Both the position numbers and the translations under genes were made by a program. Shown here piece after piece: positions 52,099 to 62,432 of a stretch of DNA of 64,000 nt. The DNA comes from Xanthobacter autotrophicus (GTDB lineage Bacteria > Pseudomonadota > Alphaproteobacteria > Rhizobiales > Xanthobacteraceae): positions 1-64,000 of the forward strand of contig NZ_JAIVFN010000008.1 of assembly GCF_030015065.1 (NCBI RefSeq), read 5' to 3'. Positions within the stretch are counted from its first letter, which is position 1, and every line of letters starts with the position of its first letter. The notes under the pieces are model-generated. The model saw only the letters and a list, made by a program, of their open reading frames with translations. It did not search any database and was not told the origin of the DNA.

Positions 52099-53555
52099 CG
52101 CCCATGATCGCGCGCCTCGACCCCCGCCAGTGGCCTGTCACCCTCAAGGTACCCCTGGCGGTTGCGGCGCTCATGGTGCTGGTGGGGCTTGCACTCTCGG
52201 AGCGCGTGCTGAGCCGGCTGGGGGAGACGCAAGAGCGCCAGTTGCGCGCTTTGGCGCAGACCTATCTGGATAGCCTCTCCTCTGCGGTCGCGCCCGCGAT
52301 CCTGCGAGACGATGTCTGGGAAGTCTATGACGCCATCATGCGGGCACAGGATCTCAACAAGAACCTTCATCCGTTGAGCGCCGTGATCACCGATGCGGAG
52401 GGCCTCGTCATCGCGGCGTCCGATCCCCGCCGTTTCCCCGTCGGGGTGCGTCTTCCGTCTGATCTTGCTCCGCTCGGGGCCGGCCGGGATTTCAGCTTCG
52501 AGACGGGCGCCCAATTCGCCACTGCGACGCACGTGCTCTCCTATCCTGGACGCATCGTCGGGATCATTCACGCCACCTTCGACACCAGCCATCTCGCCTT
52601 GGAGCGGCGCGACGTCGTCCTTGCGCTCGTGGCCACGAACGGAATGGTGACGCTCCTGCTCGCCGTGGCCGGCTGGCTGCTCGTCGCCCGCATGATGGCG
52701 CCCGTGCGCACGCTATCGCGTTATCTGGGCGACGCGAGCGAAGGGCGGGCGACGCTGGTGCCCCCCGAGGCGGTCGCGCGCAACGGCGCGGAATTCGCCC
52801 GCCTGTTCCTGGCCTACAATGCGCTGGTCCGGTCCATGTACGAGCGGGAGGACCTGGCCCGGCAGCTGGCGGACGAGCATCGGCTCGGCAGCCTCGGGCG
52901 GCTTACCTCGGCGCTCGCCCACGAGATCAACAATCCGCTGGGGGGCCTCTTCAACGCGCTGGCGACGCTGAAGACCCATGGACACCATGCGGCGGTCCGA
53001 AAATCGTCCCTCGGCCTTCTGGAGCGCGGCCTCGTCGGCATCCGCGACGTGGTGCGCACCACCCTCGCTTTGTATCGGCCGGAGCAAGCGCCGCGGCCCC
53101 TCGCCATGGCCGATTTCGAGGACCTGCAGCTGCTGGTTGCCCCCGCGGCGCGCCGGAAGGGTGTCGATCTGAGGTTCTCCGGTCCCGTCGACGTGTTGCT
53201 TCCTCTGCCCAGCACCCCGGTGCGCCAGGCCGTGCTGAACCTGCTGCTGAATGCGGTCTCCGCCGCCCCACCGGGAAGCGAAGTGGCGGTGGACGCATTG
53301 CTCGAGCCGACCGCTTTGCACGTGGTCGTGTCGGACCACGGCAGCGGCCTTCCGGAGCCTGCGGCGCGCCTTCTTGCAGTCGGCGGGGAAACGGGTGGCT
53401 TATCCTGGGGCGGCGGCCTCGGCTTGTGGACCACCCGGCGCATCCTGGACGACCTCGGCGCCTCGGCCGAGGTCGAGCGGCCTGAAACGGGAGGAACGCG
53501 GATCCGTCTTCTCTTCCCTCTCATCGCCCCAGTGGAGCTGGCCCATGTCGCATGA
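52095..53555 (+). CDS. aioS: Arsenite-responsive sensor histidine kinase
   Basis: 486 residues: two membrane helices (~15-35 and ~175-200) bracket a periplasmic domain of ~140 residues, followed by a HAMP-like linker. The H-box is SALAHEINNPLGG with H276; the N-box is AVLNLLLNAV and the G-box is GGGLGLWTTRRIL. It phosphorylates AioR in response to AioX-arsenite. The start is GTG 52095 in a GTGA overlap with aioX, or ATG 52104. Confidence 0.88.
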   Translation: MTPMIARLDPRQWPVTLKVPLAVAALMVLVGLALSERVLSRLGETQERQLRALAQTYLDSLSSAVAPAILRDDVWEVYDAIMRAQDLNKNLHPLSAVITDAEGLVIAASDPRRFPVGVRLPSDLAPLGAGRDFSFETGAQFATATHVLSYPGRIVGIIHATFDTSHLALERRDVVLALVATNGMVTLLLAVAGWLLVARMMAPVRTLSRYLGDASEGRATLVPPEAVARNGAEFARLFLAYNALVRSMYEREDLARQLADEHRLGSLGRLTSALAHEINNPLGGLFNALATLKTHGHHAAVRKSSLGLLERGLVGIRDVVRTTLALYRPEQAPRPLAMADFEDLQLLVAPAARRKGVDLRFSGPVDVLLPLPSTPVRQAVLNLLLNAVSAAPPGSEVAVDALLEPTALHVVVSDHGSGLPEPAARLLAVGGETGGLSWGGGLGLWTTRRILDDLGASAEVERPETGGTRIRLLFPLIAPVELAHVA

Positions 53556-54867
53556 GCCTCCCGTCATAGGCCTGGTAGAGGACGATCCGATCATGGGCGA
53601 GAGCCTCGCCCAGCGGCTCGGCTTGGAAGGCATGACGGTGCATTGGTGGCGGACCGGTCGCGAGGCGGTGGCCGAGATTCGAAAGTTCCGTTTCGAGGCT
53701 ATCGTATGCGACATCCGCCTTCCGGATCTCGATGGGGAGGCCGTGTTCCGGGAAGCGGCGCACGTGCCCCGGACGCCGCCTTTCCTGTTCGTGACCGGCC
53801 ATGGCGACATCGACCAGGCGGTGCGCCTGATGCGGTCCGGCGCGGCGGACTACGTCACCAAGCCCTTCGAGATGGAGGACTTCCTGGCGCGGCTCACCGA
53901 TTTGCTGATGCCGCATGGAACCACGGAAGGCGGCACCCTGGGCGTCTCACCCGCTATCCGGCAGGTGGAGGCGCTGTTGTGCAGGGTGGCGCGCCTGTCC
54001 TCCAATCTGCTTATCACGGGGGAGACAGGGACAGGTAAGGACGTGGCCGCCCGCTTCATCCATGCGCAATCACGGCACGCGACCGCGCCGTTTATCGCGG
54101 TCAATTGCGCCGCCATTCCCGCCGACCTCATGGAAAGCGAGTTGTTCGGCCATGAGCGAGGCGCGTTCACCGGTGCCGCGCAGCGCCATCTCGGCTATGT
54201 GGAGCGCGCCGGCGACGGCACGCTGTTTCTCGACGAGATCGGGGAATTGCGTCCGGAGTTGCAGGCAAAACTCCTGCGGCTGATCGAGAGCAAGACGTTC
54301 CAGAGGGTCGGCGGCGAGCGCGAGATCGCCTTCGGTGGGCGCATCGTGACGGCAACCAACGCCGATCTGGCACTGCGCGTCGTCGGTCGACAATTCCGCG
54401 AGGATCTTCTTTACCGTATCAACGCGGTCAGCATTCGCCTGCCCTCTCTGCGGGAGCGCCCGGAGGACATCCCCTGGCTCATGGAGCGGTTCTTCACCGA
54501 GTACAGTGCGGGCACCGAGACCAGCCTGAAAGGGATCAGTGCCCTCGCTGAGGAGGCGGCGCTGCAGCATCCCTGGCCCGGAAATGTGCGGGAACTGCGC
54601 AACCGGATGGAGCGGGCGGTCGCTCTCGCCTTGGGTCCCTGGCTGATGCCCGGGGATCTTTTTCCCGAGCTCGTGGACAAAGGTGCAGGCACAGGTGTGC
54701 GGATCGGCTCGCTGGAGTCCGCGCGCCAGGAGGCGGAAAAGCGCCACATCCTCCGGGCGCTGGCCGCGACTGGAGGCGAGCTTTCCGCTGCCGCCCGCCT
54801 CCTCGGCGTGGGGCGCACCACTCTGTGGGAGAAGATGCGTCGCCTCGGCCTCGGCAGCGACGGCTGA
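53545..54867 (+). CDS. aioR: Sigma54-dependent response regulator
   Basis: 440 residues of NtrC type: receiver domain (~1-120) with phospho-acceptor D56 in CDIRLPD; AAA+ domain (~135-370) with Walker A GETGTGKD and the sigma54 contact loop G206AFTGA; Fis-type helix-turn-helix at the C-terminus (AAARLLGVGRTTLWEKMRRL). The ATG at 53545 overlaps the kinase gene by 11 bp. It should activate the sigma54 promoter at 54976 in front of aioBA. Confidence 0.92.
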   Translation: MSHEPPVIGLVEDDPIMGESLAQRLGLEGMTVHWWRTGREAVAEIRKFRFEAIVCDIRLPDLDGEAVFREAAHVPRTPPFLFVTGHGDIDQAVRLMRSGAADYVTKPFEMEDFLARLTDLLMPHGTTEGGTLGVSPAIRQVEALLCRVARLSSNLLITGETGTGKDVAARFIHAQSRHATAPFIAVNCAAIPADLMESELFGHERGAFTGAAQRHLGYVERAGDGTLFLDEIGELRPELQAKLLRLIESKTFQRVGGEREIAFGGRIVTATNADLALRVVGRQFREDLLYRINAVSIRLPSLRERPEDIPWLMERFFTEYSAGTETSLKGISALAEEAALQHPWPGNVRELRNRMERAVALALGPWLMPGDLFPELVDKGAGTGVRIGSLESARQEAEKRHILRALAATGGELSAAARLLGVGRTTLWEKMRRLGLGSDG

Positions 54868-54975
54868 CAGCGCGTTCGGACTTCCGGACAGACGGCGCCG
54901 CAGCATGTTCGGGATGGCGGACGTGCTCGCCTCAGCTCGCCCCTTAAATCATTGATTTTTCTGCTCAGCTTCGCA

Positions 54976-54991
54976 TGGCGCGGCTTCTGCA
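54976..54991 (+). promoter_or_regulatory. Sigma54 (-24/-12) promoter of aioBA
   Basis: TGGCGCGGCTTCTGCA matches the consensus TGGCACG-N4-TTGCA at all defined positions except two, with GG and GC exactly 10 bases apart. It lies 47 bp before the aioB ATG and directly downstream of a gene for a sigma54 activator. The upstream gap 54868-54975 is the expected place for activator sites. Confidence 0.85.
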
Positions 54992-55038
54992 GGACGTCTC
55001 GCGTCTGAAAGGACCAAGACGCTCTGGGAGGAGCTTTC

Positions 55039-55560
55039 ATGAAAAGATGTCCAAGCCTCGTCGATGCCGGCCGCCGCAGCTTCCTGACCGGCGCCGGCCT
55101 TGCGACAGCGGGCGCCGCCGCCGCCACCGTCCTGCCGGCGCAGGCCAAGGCTGCGCCCGCGCTCGCGCTTGTGAAGTATCCGGCGAGCCGCCTCGCCAAC
55201 CTCAAGGACCTGACGGTCAACGAGCCGCACAATGTGGCCTATCCCGACGTCAACGCGCCCGGTGTCCTCCTGAAGCTCGGTACGCGCGTTCCCGGAGGCG
55301 CGGGACCCGACGGCGACATCGTCGGCTTCACCACCCTCTGCCCGCACAAGGGCTTTCTCCTGACCTACAGCACCGGCGACAAGACGCTGAACTGCCCCGG
55401 TCACTATTCGCGCTTCGACTGCGAGAAGGGCGGCCAGCAGATCTGGGGGCAGGCGACGCAGAACCTGCCGCAATACGCGCTGCGCGTGGACGCGAAGGGC
55501 GACATCTATGCCGAAGGCGTGGATGAGCTCATCTACGGCCGCCTCTCCAACGTGCTCTGA
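55039..55560 (+). CDS. aioB: Arsenite oxidase small (Rieske) subunit
   Basis: 173 residues. A twin-arginine signal (GRRSFLTGAG, cleavage near QAKA) directs export to the periplasm. The Rieske [2Fe-2S] ligands are C101-P-H103 and C119-P-G-H122. The extra cysteine pair that makes a disulfide in bc1-type Rieske proteins is absent (CPHKGF and CPGHYS), as reported for some AioB proteins. It receives electrons from AioA. GGAGGAG precedes the ATG. It lies 11 bp upstream of aioA. Confidence 0.95.
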   Translation: MKRCPSLVDAGRRSFLTGAGLATAGAAAATVLPAQAKAAPALALVKYPASRLANLKDLTVNEPHNVAYPDVNAPGVLLKLGTRVPGGAGPDGDIVGFTTLCPHKGFLLTYSTGDKTLNCPGHYSRFDCEKGGQQIWGQATQNLPQYALRVDAKGDIYAEGVDELIYGRLSNVL

Positions 55561-55571
55561 GGGAGGACGCC

Positions 55572-58034
55572 ATGGCTTACAAGCGCCAGATCGGCCAGCT
55601 GCCCATCATTCCCGCCAACGCCACGGTCCACAACGTGGTCTGCCACTATTGCATCGTCGGCTGCGGCTACAAGGCCTATAGCTGGGACGCCCGGTACGAG
55701 GGCGGCACGGCGCCGGGCGAGAACGCCTTCAGCGTTGATCTCTCCAGGCAACAGCCGGCGGAGACGGCGGCGTGGTATGCGCCGTCCATGTACAACATCG
55801 TCAAGCAGAACGGGCGGGACGTGCACATCGTCATCAAGCCCGACAAGGCCTGCGTGGTGAATTCGGGCCTCGGCTCCGTGCGCGGCGCGCGGATCGCCGA
55901 GATGAGCTATTCGCGCCAGCGCAACACCCAGCTCCAGCGCCTCACCGACCCCCAGGTCTGGCGCTACGGGCAGCTCCAGCCCACGAGCTGGGACGACGCC
56001 CTCGACCTCGTCGCCCGGGTGACCGCAGCGGTGATCGCCGAACAGGGCGAGGATGGCCTGTTCGTGTCCGCCTTCGATCACGGCGGCTCAGGTGGCGGAT
56101 ACGAGAACACCTGGGGCACCGGAAAGCTCTATTTCGGCGCCATGAAGGTGAAGAACATCCGCATCCACAATCGCCCGGCCTACAATTCGGAAGTCCACGG
56201 CTCCCGCGACATGGGGGTGGGCGAGCTCAACAATTGCTACGAGGACGCCGAGCTCGCCGACACCCTCGTGGCGGTGGGCACGAACGCGATGGAAACCCAG
56301 ACCAACTATTTCCTGAACCACTGGGTACCGAACCTGCGCGGAACCTCCCTCGACAAGAAGAAGACGGAGTTCGGCAACGAGCCCGTGGCCAAGGCGCGCA
56401 TCGTCATCGTCGATCCGCGCCGCACCGTCACGGTGAATGCCTGCGAGGTGGAGGCGGGCAAGGAGAACGTGCTCCATCTGGCGCTGAACTCCGGAACCGA
56501 CCTGATCCTGTTCAACGCCTGGCTCACCTACGCGGCGGAGAAAGGCTGGATCGACAAGGCCTTCATCGCAGCGTCCACGAAGGATTTCGACAAGGCGCTC
56601 GCCGCCAACACGGTGAGTGTGGCGGACGCGGCCCGTGCCACCGGCCTCAGCGAGGCGGACATCGTCAAGGCCGTCACCTGGATCGCCGAGCCGAAAGCCG
56701 GCGGCGCACGCCGGCGCACCATGTTCGCCTACGAGAAGGGGCTCATCTGGGGCAACGACAACTACCGCACCAACCAGGCGCTGGTGAATCTCGCCCTCGC
56801 CACCGGCAATGTGGGCCGGCCGGGCGGCGGCTGCGTGCGCATGGGTGGCCACCAGGAAGGCTATTGCCGCCCGTCCGACGCGTTCGTCGGCCGGCCGGCC
56901 GCCTATGTGGACAAGCTGCTCATCGAGGGCAAGGGCGGCGTGCACCACATCTGGGGCTGCGACCACTACAAGACCACGCTCAACGCCATGGCCTTCAAGC
57001 GCGCCTACAAGATGCGCACCGACCTCGTGAAGGACGCCATGGCCAGCGTTCCCTACGGCGACCGCGACGCGATGGTGGCAGCAATCATGGGTGCCATCCG
57101 CAAAGGCGGGCTGTTCAGCGTCGACGTGGACATCGTGCCGACCCATATCGGCGAGGCCGCCCATGTGATGCTGCCCGCCGCCACCTCCGGCGAGATGAAC
57201 CTCACCTCCATGAACGGCGAGCGGCGCATGCGCCTCACCGAACGCTACATGGACCCGCCGGGCCAGGCCATGCCCGACTGCCTCATCGCCGCGCGCATTG
57301 CCAACCACATGGAGCGGGTGCTGCGCGCCGCGGGCAAGGCGGAGGCCGCCGACAAGTTCAAGGGCTTCGACTGGAAGACCGAGGAAGACGCCTTCATGGA
57401 CGGCTACGCCAAGAACGAGAAGGGCGGGGGATTCGTCACCTATGACCGCTTGCGGGCGATGGGCACGAACGGTTTCCAGGAGCCGGCAACGGCATACACG
57501 GACGGCAAGATCGTGGGCACCAAGCGCCTGTTCGCCGACGGCAAGTTCAACAAGCCGGACGGCAAGGCGGTGTTCGCAGAAACCAGATGGCGCGGGCTCC
57601 AGGCGCCGGGCAAGCAGGCGGAGAAGGACAAGTTCGCCTTCCTCATCAACAACGGGCGGGCGAACCTGGTCTGGCAGAGCGCCTATCTCGATGTGGAGAA
57701 CGAGCTGGTGATGGACCGCTGGCCCTACCCCTTCATCGAGATGAACCCGCAGGACATGGGCGAGCTCGGGTTGAAGAGCGGGGATCTGGTGGAGGTCTAC
57801 AACGAGAACGGCTCCACCCAGGCCATGGCCTATCCCACCCCCACGGCGAAGCGGAAGGAGACCTTCATGCTGTTCGGCTTCCCGACCGGGGTGCAGGGCA
57901 ACGTGGTGTCGGCGGGGGTGAACGAATATGTGATCCCCAACTACAAGCAGACGTGGGGCAACATCCGCAAGATCGCCGACGCTCCCGAAGGCGTGCGGCA
58001 CCTGACCTTCAAGTCGAAGGAATATCCGGCCTGA
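55572..58034 (+). CDS. aioA: Arsenite oxidase large molybdopterin subunit
   Basis: 820 residues, close to the usual ~825-845. It oxidises arsenite to arsenate in the periplasm at a bis-molybdopterin centre. The [3Fe-4S] motif is C24-H-Y-C27-I-V-G-C31, with S102 at the position that replaces a fourth cysteine. NRPAYNSEVHGSRDMGVGEL and GGHQEGYCRPSD are typical AioA segments. It has no signal of its own and is exported with AioB. Neither a cytochrome c acceptor gene nor a moeA-like gene follows; a strong hairpin ends the operon. Confidence 0.97.
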   Translation: MAYKRQIGQLPIIPANATVHNVVCHYCIVGCGYKAYSWDARYEGGTAPGENAFSVDLSRQQPAETAAWYAPSMYNIVKQNGRDVHIVIKPDKACVVNSGLGSVRGARIAEMSYSRQRNTQLQRLTDPQVWRYGQLQPTSWDDALDLVARVTAAVIAEQGEDGLFVSAFDHGGSGGGYENTWGTGKLYFGAMKVKNIRIHNRPAYNSEVHGSRDMGVGELNNCYEDAELADTLVAVGTNAMETQTNYFLNHWVPNLRGTSLDKKKTEFGNEPVAKARIVIVDPRRTVTVNACEVEAGKENVLHLALNSGTDLILFNAWLTYAAEKGWIDKAFIAASTKDFDKALAANTVSVADAARATGLSEADIVKAVTWIAEPKAGGARRRTMFAYEKGLIWGNDNYRTNQALVNLALATGNVGRPGGGCVRMGGHQEGYCRPSDAFVGRPAAYVDKLLIEGKGGVHHIWGCDHYKTTLNAMAFKRAYKMRTDLVKDAMASVPYGDRDAMVAAIMGAIRKGGLFSVDVDIVPTHIGEAAHVMLPAATSGEMNLTSMNGERRMRLTERYMDPPGQAMPDCLIAARIANHMERVLRAAGKAEAADKFKGFDWKTEEDAFMDGYAKNEKGGGFVTYDRLRAMGTNGFQEPATAYTDGKIVGTKRLFADGKFNKPDGKAVFAETRWRGLQAPGKQAEKDKFAFLINNGRANLVWQSAYLDVENELVMDRWPYPFIEMNPQDMGELGLKSGDLVEVYNENGSTQAMAYPTPTAKRKETFMLFGFPTGVQGNVVSAGVNEYVIPNYKQTWGNIRKIADAPEGVRHLTFKSKEYPA

Positions 58035-58042
58035 CGGCGGAA

Positions 58043-58076
58043 GGCCCCGGGCGGCGCCATCGCGCCGCCCGGGGCC
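58043..58076. terminator. Strong hairpin between aioA and pstB
   Basis: GGCCCCGGGCGGCGC (58043-58057) and GCGCCGCCCGGGGCC (58062-58076) pair perfectly over 15 bp with a CATC loop. It serves the convergent aioBA and pst transcripts. No long T-run is present. Confidence 0.8.
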
Positions 58077-58093
58077 GAACCCCCTGGAACGCC

Positions 58094-58903
58094 TCAGCCG
58101 TACCGGCCGGTGACGTAGGCCTGAGTGCGCTCCTCGGTCGGGTTGGTGAAGATGCGGCTGGTCACGTCGTACTCCACCATGTGGCCGAGATGCATGAAGG
58201 CGGTGAAATCGGAGATGCGCGCCGCCTGCTGCATGTTGTGGGTGACGATCATGATGGTGTAGGCGCCGCGCAATTCGTCCATCAGTTCCTCGATCTTCGC
58301 CGTGGCGATAGGGTCGAGGGCGGAGGTGGGCTCGTCGAACAGGATCAGCTCCGGGTCGGGGGCGAGCGTGCGGGCGATGCACAGGCGCTGCTGCTGGCCC
58401 CCGGACAATCCATAGGCGGATTCCTGAAGGCGATCCTTCACCTCGTCCCAAAGGGCCGCCTGGCGCAGCGCGGCTTCCACCCGCCCCGCCACCTCCGATC
58501 GGTTGCGGATGCCACGGATGTAGAGGCCCGCCGCCACATTCTCATAGACCGATTTCGGAAACGGATTGGGCTTCTGGAACACCATGCCGATGCGCAGGCG
58601 CGCAAGCATGGGGTCCACCTCCGCCGCGACGATGTTGACCCCCTCCGGATAGAGGATGATCTCGCCCTCGTACCGGTTGCCCGGATAGAGATCGTGCATG
58701 CGGTTGAAGCAGCGCAGGAGCGTGGACTTGCCGCAGCCCGACGGGCCGATGAGGGCGGTGACCTTGCCCTCGACGATGGGAAGCTCAACCGCCTTGAGCG
58801 CCTGGTTGTCGCCGTAGAAGAAATCGAGCTTGCGAACGGCGGCGCGCAGGGGTGCGGGCTCCTTGCCAGCCACGGCGTCCAATGCGGGTGTCACGGCGGT
58901 CAT
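58094..58903 (-). CDS. pstB: Phosphate ABC transporter ATPase
   Basis: 269 residues. Walker A is GPSGCGKST, the signature is LSGGQQQRL, and Walker B is [22 protein letters not shown] at the N-terminus and [10 protein letters not shown] are PstB hallmarks. The start at 58903 ([10 protein letters not shown]) gives a normal length; the open stretch beyond it overlaps pstA. Last gene of pstS-C-A-B; no phoU follows in the window. Confidence 0.95.
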   Translation of the reverse strand: MTAVTPALDAVAGKEPAPLRAAVRKLDFFYGDNQALKAVELPIVEGKVTALIGPSGCGKSTLLRCFNRMHDLYPGNRYEGEIILYPEGVNIVAAEVDPMLARLRIGMVFQKPNPFPKSVYENVAAGLYIRGIRNRSEVAGRVEAALRQAALWDEVKDRLQESAYGLSGGQQQRLCIARTLAPDPELILFDEPTSALDPIATAKIEELMDELRGAYTIMIVTHNMQQAARISDFTAFMHLGHMVEYDVTSRIFTNPTEERTQAYVTGRYG

Positions 58904-58932
58904 CTCATTCTCCGAATGGCCGGGCTGCAGCA

Positions 58933-59874
58933 TCAGCGCATGCTCCGGCGGATCTTGTAGCGCAGCCAGATGGCGACGGCGTTCATCAGCAGCGTCATGG
59001 CGAGCAGGATGAGGCCGGTTGCCGCCGCGTTCACGTGGAATGCCGCCTGGGGACGTGAAACCCAGTTGAACATCTGGATCGGCATCACCGTGAACGGCGA
59101 GTTGAGCCAGTCGAAATTGATGAACGGAAAGGTCTCCTGAACCGGCGGCGGCGGCAGGAAGGCGATGAAGGTGAGGGCGCCGATGGTGATGATGGGCGCG
59201 GTTTCGCCGATGGCCCGCGACATGCCGACGATGGCGCCCGTGAGGATGCCGGGGCGCGCCGTCGGCAGGATGTAGCCGCTCATCGTCTGCCACTTGTCGG
59301 CGCCGAGCGCATAGGCGCCCTCGCGGACTTCGAGCGGGATGGAGCGTACCGCCTCGCGTGTGGCGACGATGATGATGGGCAGGATGAGCAGCGCCAGCGT
59401 CATGCCCGCCACGAGGATGGTCTGACCCATGGCGAAGCTCTGCACGAACAGGCCGAGGGCCAGCAGGCCGTAAATGATGGAGGGCACGCCGGCGAGATTG
59501 GTGACGTTGATCTCGATGAGATGGGTAATCCAGTTCCGCGGCGCATATTCCTCGAGATAGAGGCCTGCGGCGACGCCGAGCGGCACCGCGAGCACGGTCG
59601 TGACGATCATCACCAGTGCGGTGCCGACCCAGGCGGACAGGATGCCCGCATCCGCCGCGCGCCGGGAGGGGAAGCTGGTCAGGAAATCAAGATCAATGCG
59701 CCCGAGCCCATCCACCATGAAGTCGATGATGAGCGACAGCAGCACGATCATGGTGAGGATGAGGACGCCCAGACCGAGGAGCGCGAAATTGCGGTCCGAG
59801 CGATGCGCCCGGGTGACGATCTCGGCGTCCGAGAAGCGGCGGGAGGGTTGAGCGGCGAGCGGCTTCACGGCCAT
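58933..59874 (-). CDS. pstA: Phosphate ABC transporter permease PstA
   Basis: 313 residues, about six membrane helices, with the inner-membrane permease loop [14 protein letters not shown] and the conserved GETAPI. The start at 59874 ([10 protein letters not shown]) is 4 bp after the pstC stop. Confidence 0.93.
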   Translation of the reverse strand: MAVKPLAAQPSRRFSDAEIVTRAHRSDRNFALLGLGVLILTMIVLLSLIIDFMVDGLGRIDLDFLTSFPSRRAADAGILSAWVGTALVMIVTTVLAVPLGVAAGLYLEEYAPRNWITHLIEINVTNLAGVPSIIYGLLALGLFVQSFAMGQTILVAGMTLALLILPIIIVATREAVRSIPLEVREGAYALGADKWQTMSGYILPTARPGILTGAIVGMSRAIGETAPIITIGALTFIAFLPPPPVQETFPFINFDWLNSPFTVMPIQMFNWVSRPQAAFHVNAAATGLILLAMTLLMNAVAIWLRYKIRRSMR

Positions 59875-59878
59875 CCCC

Positions 59879-60832
59879 TCAATAGACTTCGCGGTACTTC
59901 TGGCGCAGCCAGAAGGCGAGGATGTTGAAGACAAAGGTCATGAGGAACAGCGTCATGCCCGCGGCGAAAATGGTGAGATAGGCGATGGAGCCGTGCGGCA
60001 CGTCGCCGAGGCTGATCTGGACGATGTAAGCGGTGATGGTGGCGGCGCCCTCCAGCGGGTTGAGGGCGAGCTTGGCCTGCTGGCCGGCGGCGATGGCCAC
60101 CACCATGGTCTCGCCCACCGCCCGCGACATGCCGAGGATGTAGGCCGCCGTTACCCCGGAGAAGGCACCGGGGATCACCACCCGCGTCGCCGTCTGGAGC
60201 CGCGTGAAGCCGAGCGCGTAGGCGCCCTCCCTCAGCTCCGCGGGAACGGCGCGCATGGCGTCCTCGCTTACGGAAACGATGTAGGGCAGGATCATGATGC
60301 CCATGACGATGCCGGGCACGAGCAGGTTGAAGCTGGCGAGCCCCGGAATGAAGATCTGGAAGATGGGCGTGAGGAACAGGAGCGCGAAATAGCCGAAGGC
60401 CACGGTGGGCACGCCGGCGATCAACTCAAGGAACGGCTTGATGGCCTCACGCACCTGCGGCCGGGCGAATTCCGACAGGTAGATGGCGAGCACGGTCCCC
60501 GCCGGGATGGCCACGACAAGCGCAATGAGCGAACTCATCAAGGTGCCGGACACCAGAGTCATGATGCCGAAGTGCTTGTCCTGGAACACCGGCGTCCATT
60601 GCGTGTCGGTCAGGAAGTCGATGATCGACACCTGGGTGAAGAATTTCACGCTTTCGGACAAGAGAACGTAGACGATGCTCCCCGTCACAAGAACCGAGAG
60701 CGCGGCGCTGAGAAAGAGGACGACCCGCATGGTGCGGTCCACCACCCGGCGGCGCGCCAGGAAGGTGGGAGAGACCGTCAGGCCCCGCTGGCCCGTTCTT
60801 GAGACTGGAGATGCCGCTGCGACCACGACCAA
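59879..60832 (-). CDS. pstC: Phosphate ABC transporter permease PstC
   Basis: 317 residues, six membrane helices, permease loop EGAYALGFTRLQTA and conserved SRAVGETM. The N-terminus MVVVAAASPVSRTGQ is followed by LARRRVVDRTMRVV before helix 1. It partners PstA. Confidence 0.93.
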   Translation of the reverse strand: MVVVAAASPVSRTGQRGLTVSPTFLARRRVVDRTMRVVLFLSAALSVLVTGSIVYVLLSESVKFFTQVSIIDFLTDTQWTPVFQDKHFGIMTLVSGTLMSSLIALVVAIPAGTVLAIYLSEFARPQVREAIKPFLELIAGVPTVAFGYFALLFLTPIFQIFIPGLASFNLLVPGIVMGIMILPYIVSVSEDAMRAVPAELREGAYALGFTRLQTATRVVIPGAFSGVTAAYILGMSRAVGETMVVAIAAGQQAKLALNPLEGAATITAYIVQISLGDVPHGSIAYLTIFAAGMTLFLMTFVFNILAFWLRQKYREVY

Positions 60833-60846
60833 CCCTCACCTAGATG

Positions 60847-60872
60847 GAGGGAGGCGCCGGAGCGCCTCCCTC
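60847..60872 (-). terminator. Hairpin between pstS and pstC (partial terminator)
   Basis: GAGGGAGGCGC and GCGCCTCCCTC form a perfect 11-bp stem with a CGGA loop in the gap after pstS. Such stems commonly reduce read-through so that the binding protein is made in excess over the permease. Confidence 0.65.
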
Positions 60873-60883
60873 TGGATCAGACC

Positions 60884-61885
60884 TCAGTAGACGAGCTTTT
60901 CCTTCAGGAGATCCTCGACCGACACGCCGACCTTGGAGCCGGTGAAGCCGGTGCCGATCTCACGCTTCCTGAAGCGCTCCTGGAACGCCTTCAGGGCCGC
61001 CTCGGGAAGCGGCACGTAGCCCACTTCCTTGACCAGCTCGACCGCGTTCTTGGGGTTCTGGTAGAACTCCACGAACTTCGCCACCTCGGGGCGGGTGTCC
61101 GCCGACTTCTTGTTCACATAGATGAAGATGGGGCGGGACAGGGGCTGGTACTTGCCGGTGCGGGCGTTCTCCACAGAGGGCTCCACGGCGGAGGCGGCAT
61201 CGTTGAGCTTGATCTTCACGGCCTTCAGCTTGCCGTGGTTCTCCTCGTAATAGACGAGGCCGAAGAAGCCGAGGGCGTTCTGGTCGCCGGCGACGCCCTG
61301 CACGAGCACGTTGTCGTCCTCGGAGGCGGTGAAGTCGCCGCGGCTCGAGTGTTCCTTGCCGACGATGGCGGCGGTGAAATAGTCATACGTGCCGGAATCG
61401 ACGCCCGCGCCGTAGAGCACCAGAGGACGATCAGGGAAGCTGTCGCGCACCTGCTTCCAATTGGTGATCTTGCCCTGGGCCTCGGGCTCCCAGATCTTCT
61501 TCAGGTCCGCGACGGTCATTTCGCTCGCCCAGGTGTTGGACGGATGGATGACGACGGTGAGCGCGTCGAGCGCCACGGGCAGCTCGATATATTCGATGCC
61601 GGCTTCCTTGCAGGCCTTCTGCTCGCTCGCGGTGATGGGTCGCGAGGCGTTGGAGATGTCGGTCTCACCGCGGCAGAACTTCTTGAAGCCGCCACCCGTG
61701 CCGCCGATGCCGACGGTCACCTTGATGTCTTTGTTCTGCTTCTGGAACTCCTCGGCCATGGCCTCGGTCACGGGAAACACCGTGGACGAGCCGTCGGCCT
61801 TGACCAGAGCCTGGGCGGCGGCGCCGTTGAAGGCTGCGCCGGTAGCGAGCAGCGCGATCGCGCCCGCGAGAGTGATGATCTTCAT
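60884..61885 (-). CDS. pstS: Phosphate-binding protein PstS, first paralogue
   Basis: 333 residues with a Sec signal (ending NGAAAQA). The mature start [20 protein letters not shown], the [20 protein letters not shown] segment and the [10 protein letters not shown] segment identify the PstS type that differs from E. coli PstS. It heads the pst operon and carries a PHO-box-like site upstream. The second PstS, divergent at 62433, is of the other type. Confidence 0.93.
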   Translation of the reverse strand: MKIITLAGAIALLATGAAFNGAAAQALVKADGSSTVFPVTEAMAEEFQKQNKDIKVTVGIGGTGGGFKKFCRGETDISNASRPITASEQKACKEAGIEYIELPVALDALTVVIHPSNTWASEMTVADLKKIWEPEAQGKITNWKQVRDSFPDRPLVLYGAGVDSGTYDYFTAAIVGKEHSSRGDFTASEDDNVLVQGVAGDQNALGFFGLVYYEENHGKLKAVKIKLNDAASAVEPSVENARTGKYQPLSRPIFIYVNKKSADTRPEVAKFVEFYQNPKNAVELVKEVGYVPLPEAALKAFQERFRKREIGTGFTGSKVGVSVEDLLKEKLVY

Positions 61886-61961
61886 GAGGTTGCCGTCTCC
61901 CTGGACAATGTCGCCAGGGCTCTCGACGCTCGCCTGGCCATACGGCCTCTAAGCAATTTAG

Positions 61962-61979
61962 ACAACAACTTTATGACAA
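61962..61979 (-). promoter_or_regulatory. PHO-box-like site upstream of pstS
   Basis: On the minus strand TTGTCAT-AAAG-TTGTTGT has the 7-4-7 layout of the PhoB box CTGTCAT-AAAT-CTGTCAT. The first half matches well and the second weakly. It is 77 bp before the pstS start. Confidence 0.5.
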
Positions 61980-62311
61980 AATCGTATATTTGAATCTAAT
62001 TGTCATCTATAAAAGGTTTTAATGCAATTAATTGCCGATTTTGCTCATGTATATATGACATATATCTCGGCCATGTCGCGCCACAATATGGGTGCACATG
62101 AAATCTATAATCCCTTTTGCAAGGCATTAATCCAATATATCAGAGACACTCGCGACCATTTACTCTTCGCAACCGGCCCAGATATTCCATAGTTAATCCA
62201 ATTTAGCAGCGACCCATCCCGATCGAGGGAGGGCATTTACGCTATTTTAATTCGATAGGTATCGACATAACGATAACAATACTTGCCGCATCGGAATGCT
62301 CTGGAAGGCGC

Positions 62312-62329
62312 GCGTCATACCAATGTCAT
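62312..62329 (+). promoter_or_regulatory. PHO-box-like site upstream of the second pstS
   Basis: GCGTCAT-ACCA-ATGTCAT carries two GTCAT cores exactly 11 bp apart, the PhoB spacing, 104 bp before the GTG start. Confidence 0.6.
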
Positions 62330-62432
62330 GTGACGCATATAGCGATCTGTCCACGCCTATCGACATTTTAGCTTATGGCGGCGATGATCAGAATCGCGCC
62401 CCATATCGAAGGGCGACAGGGGGAGGCCAGCC

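Larger units (their letters stand above)
61886..62432. promoter_or_regulatory. AT-rich divergent promoter region between the two pstS genes
   Basis: About 550 bp with markedly lower GC than the rest of the window. It contains the palindrome GCAATTAATTGC (62024-62035), the two PHO-box-like sites listed separately, and many TATAT tracts. No gene is supportable inside it. Confidence 0.65.
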
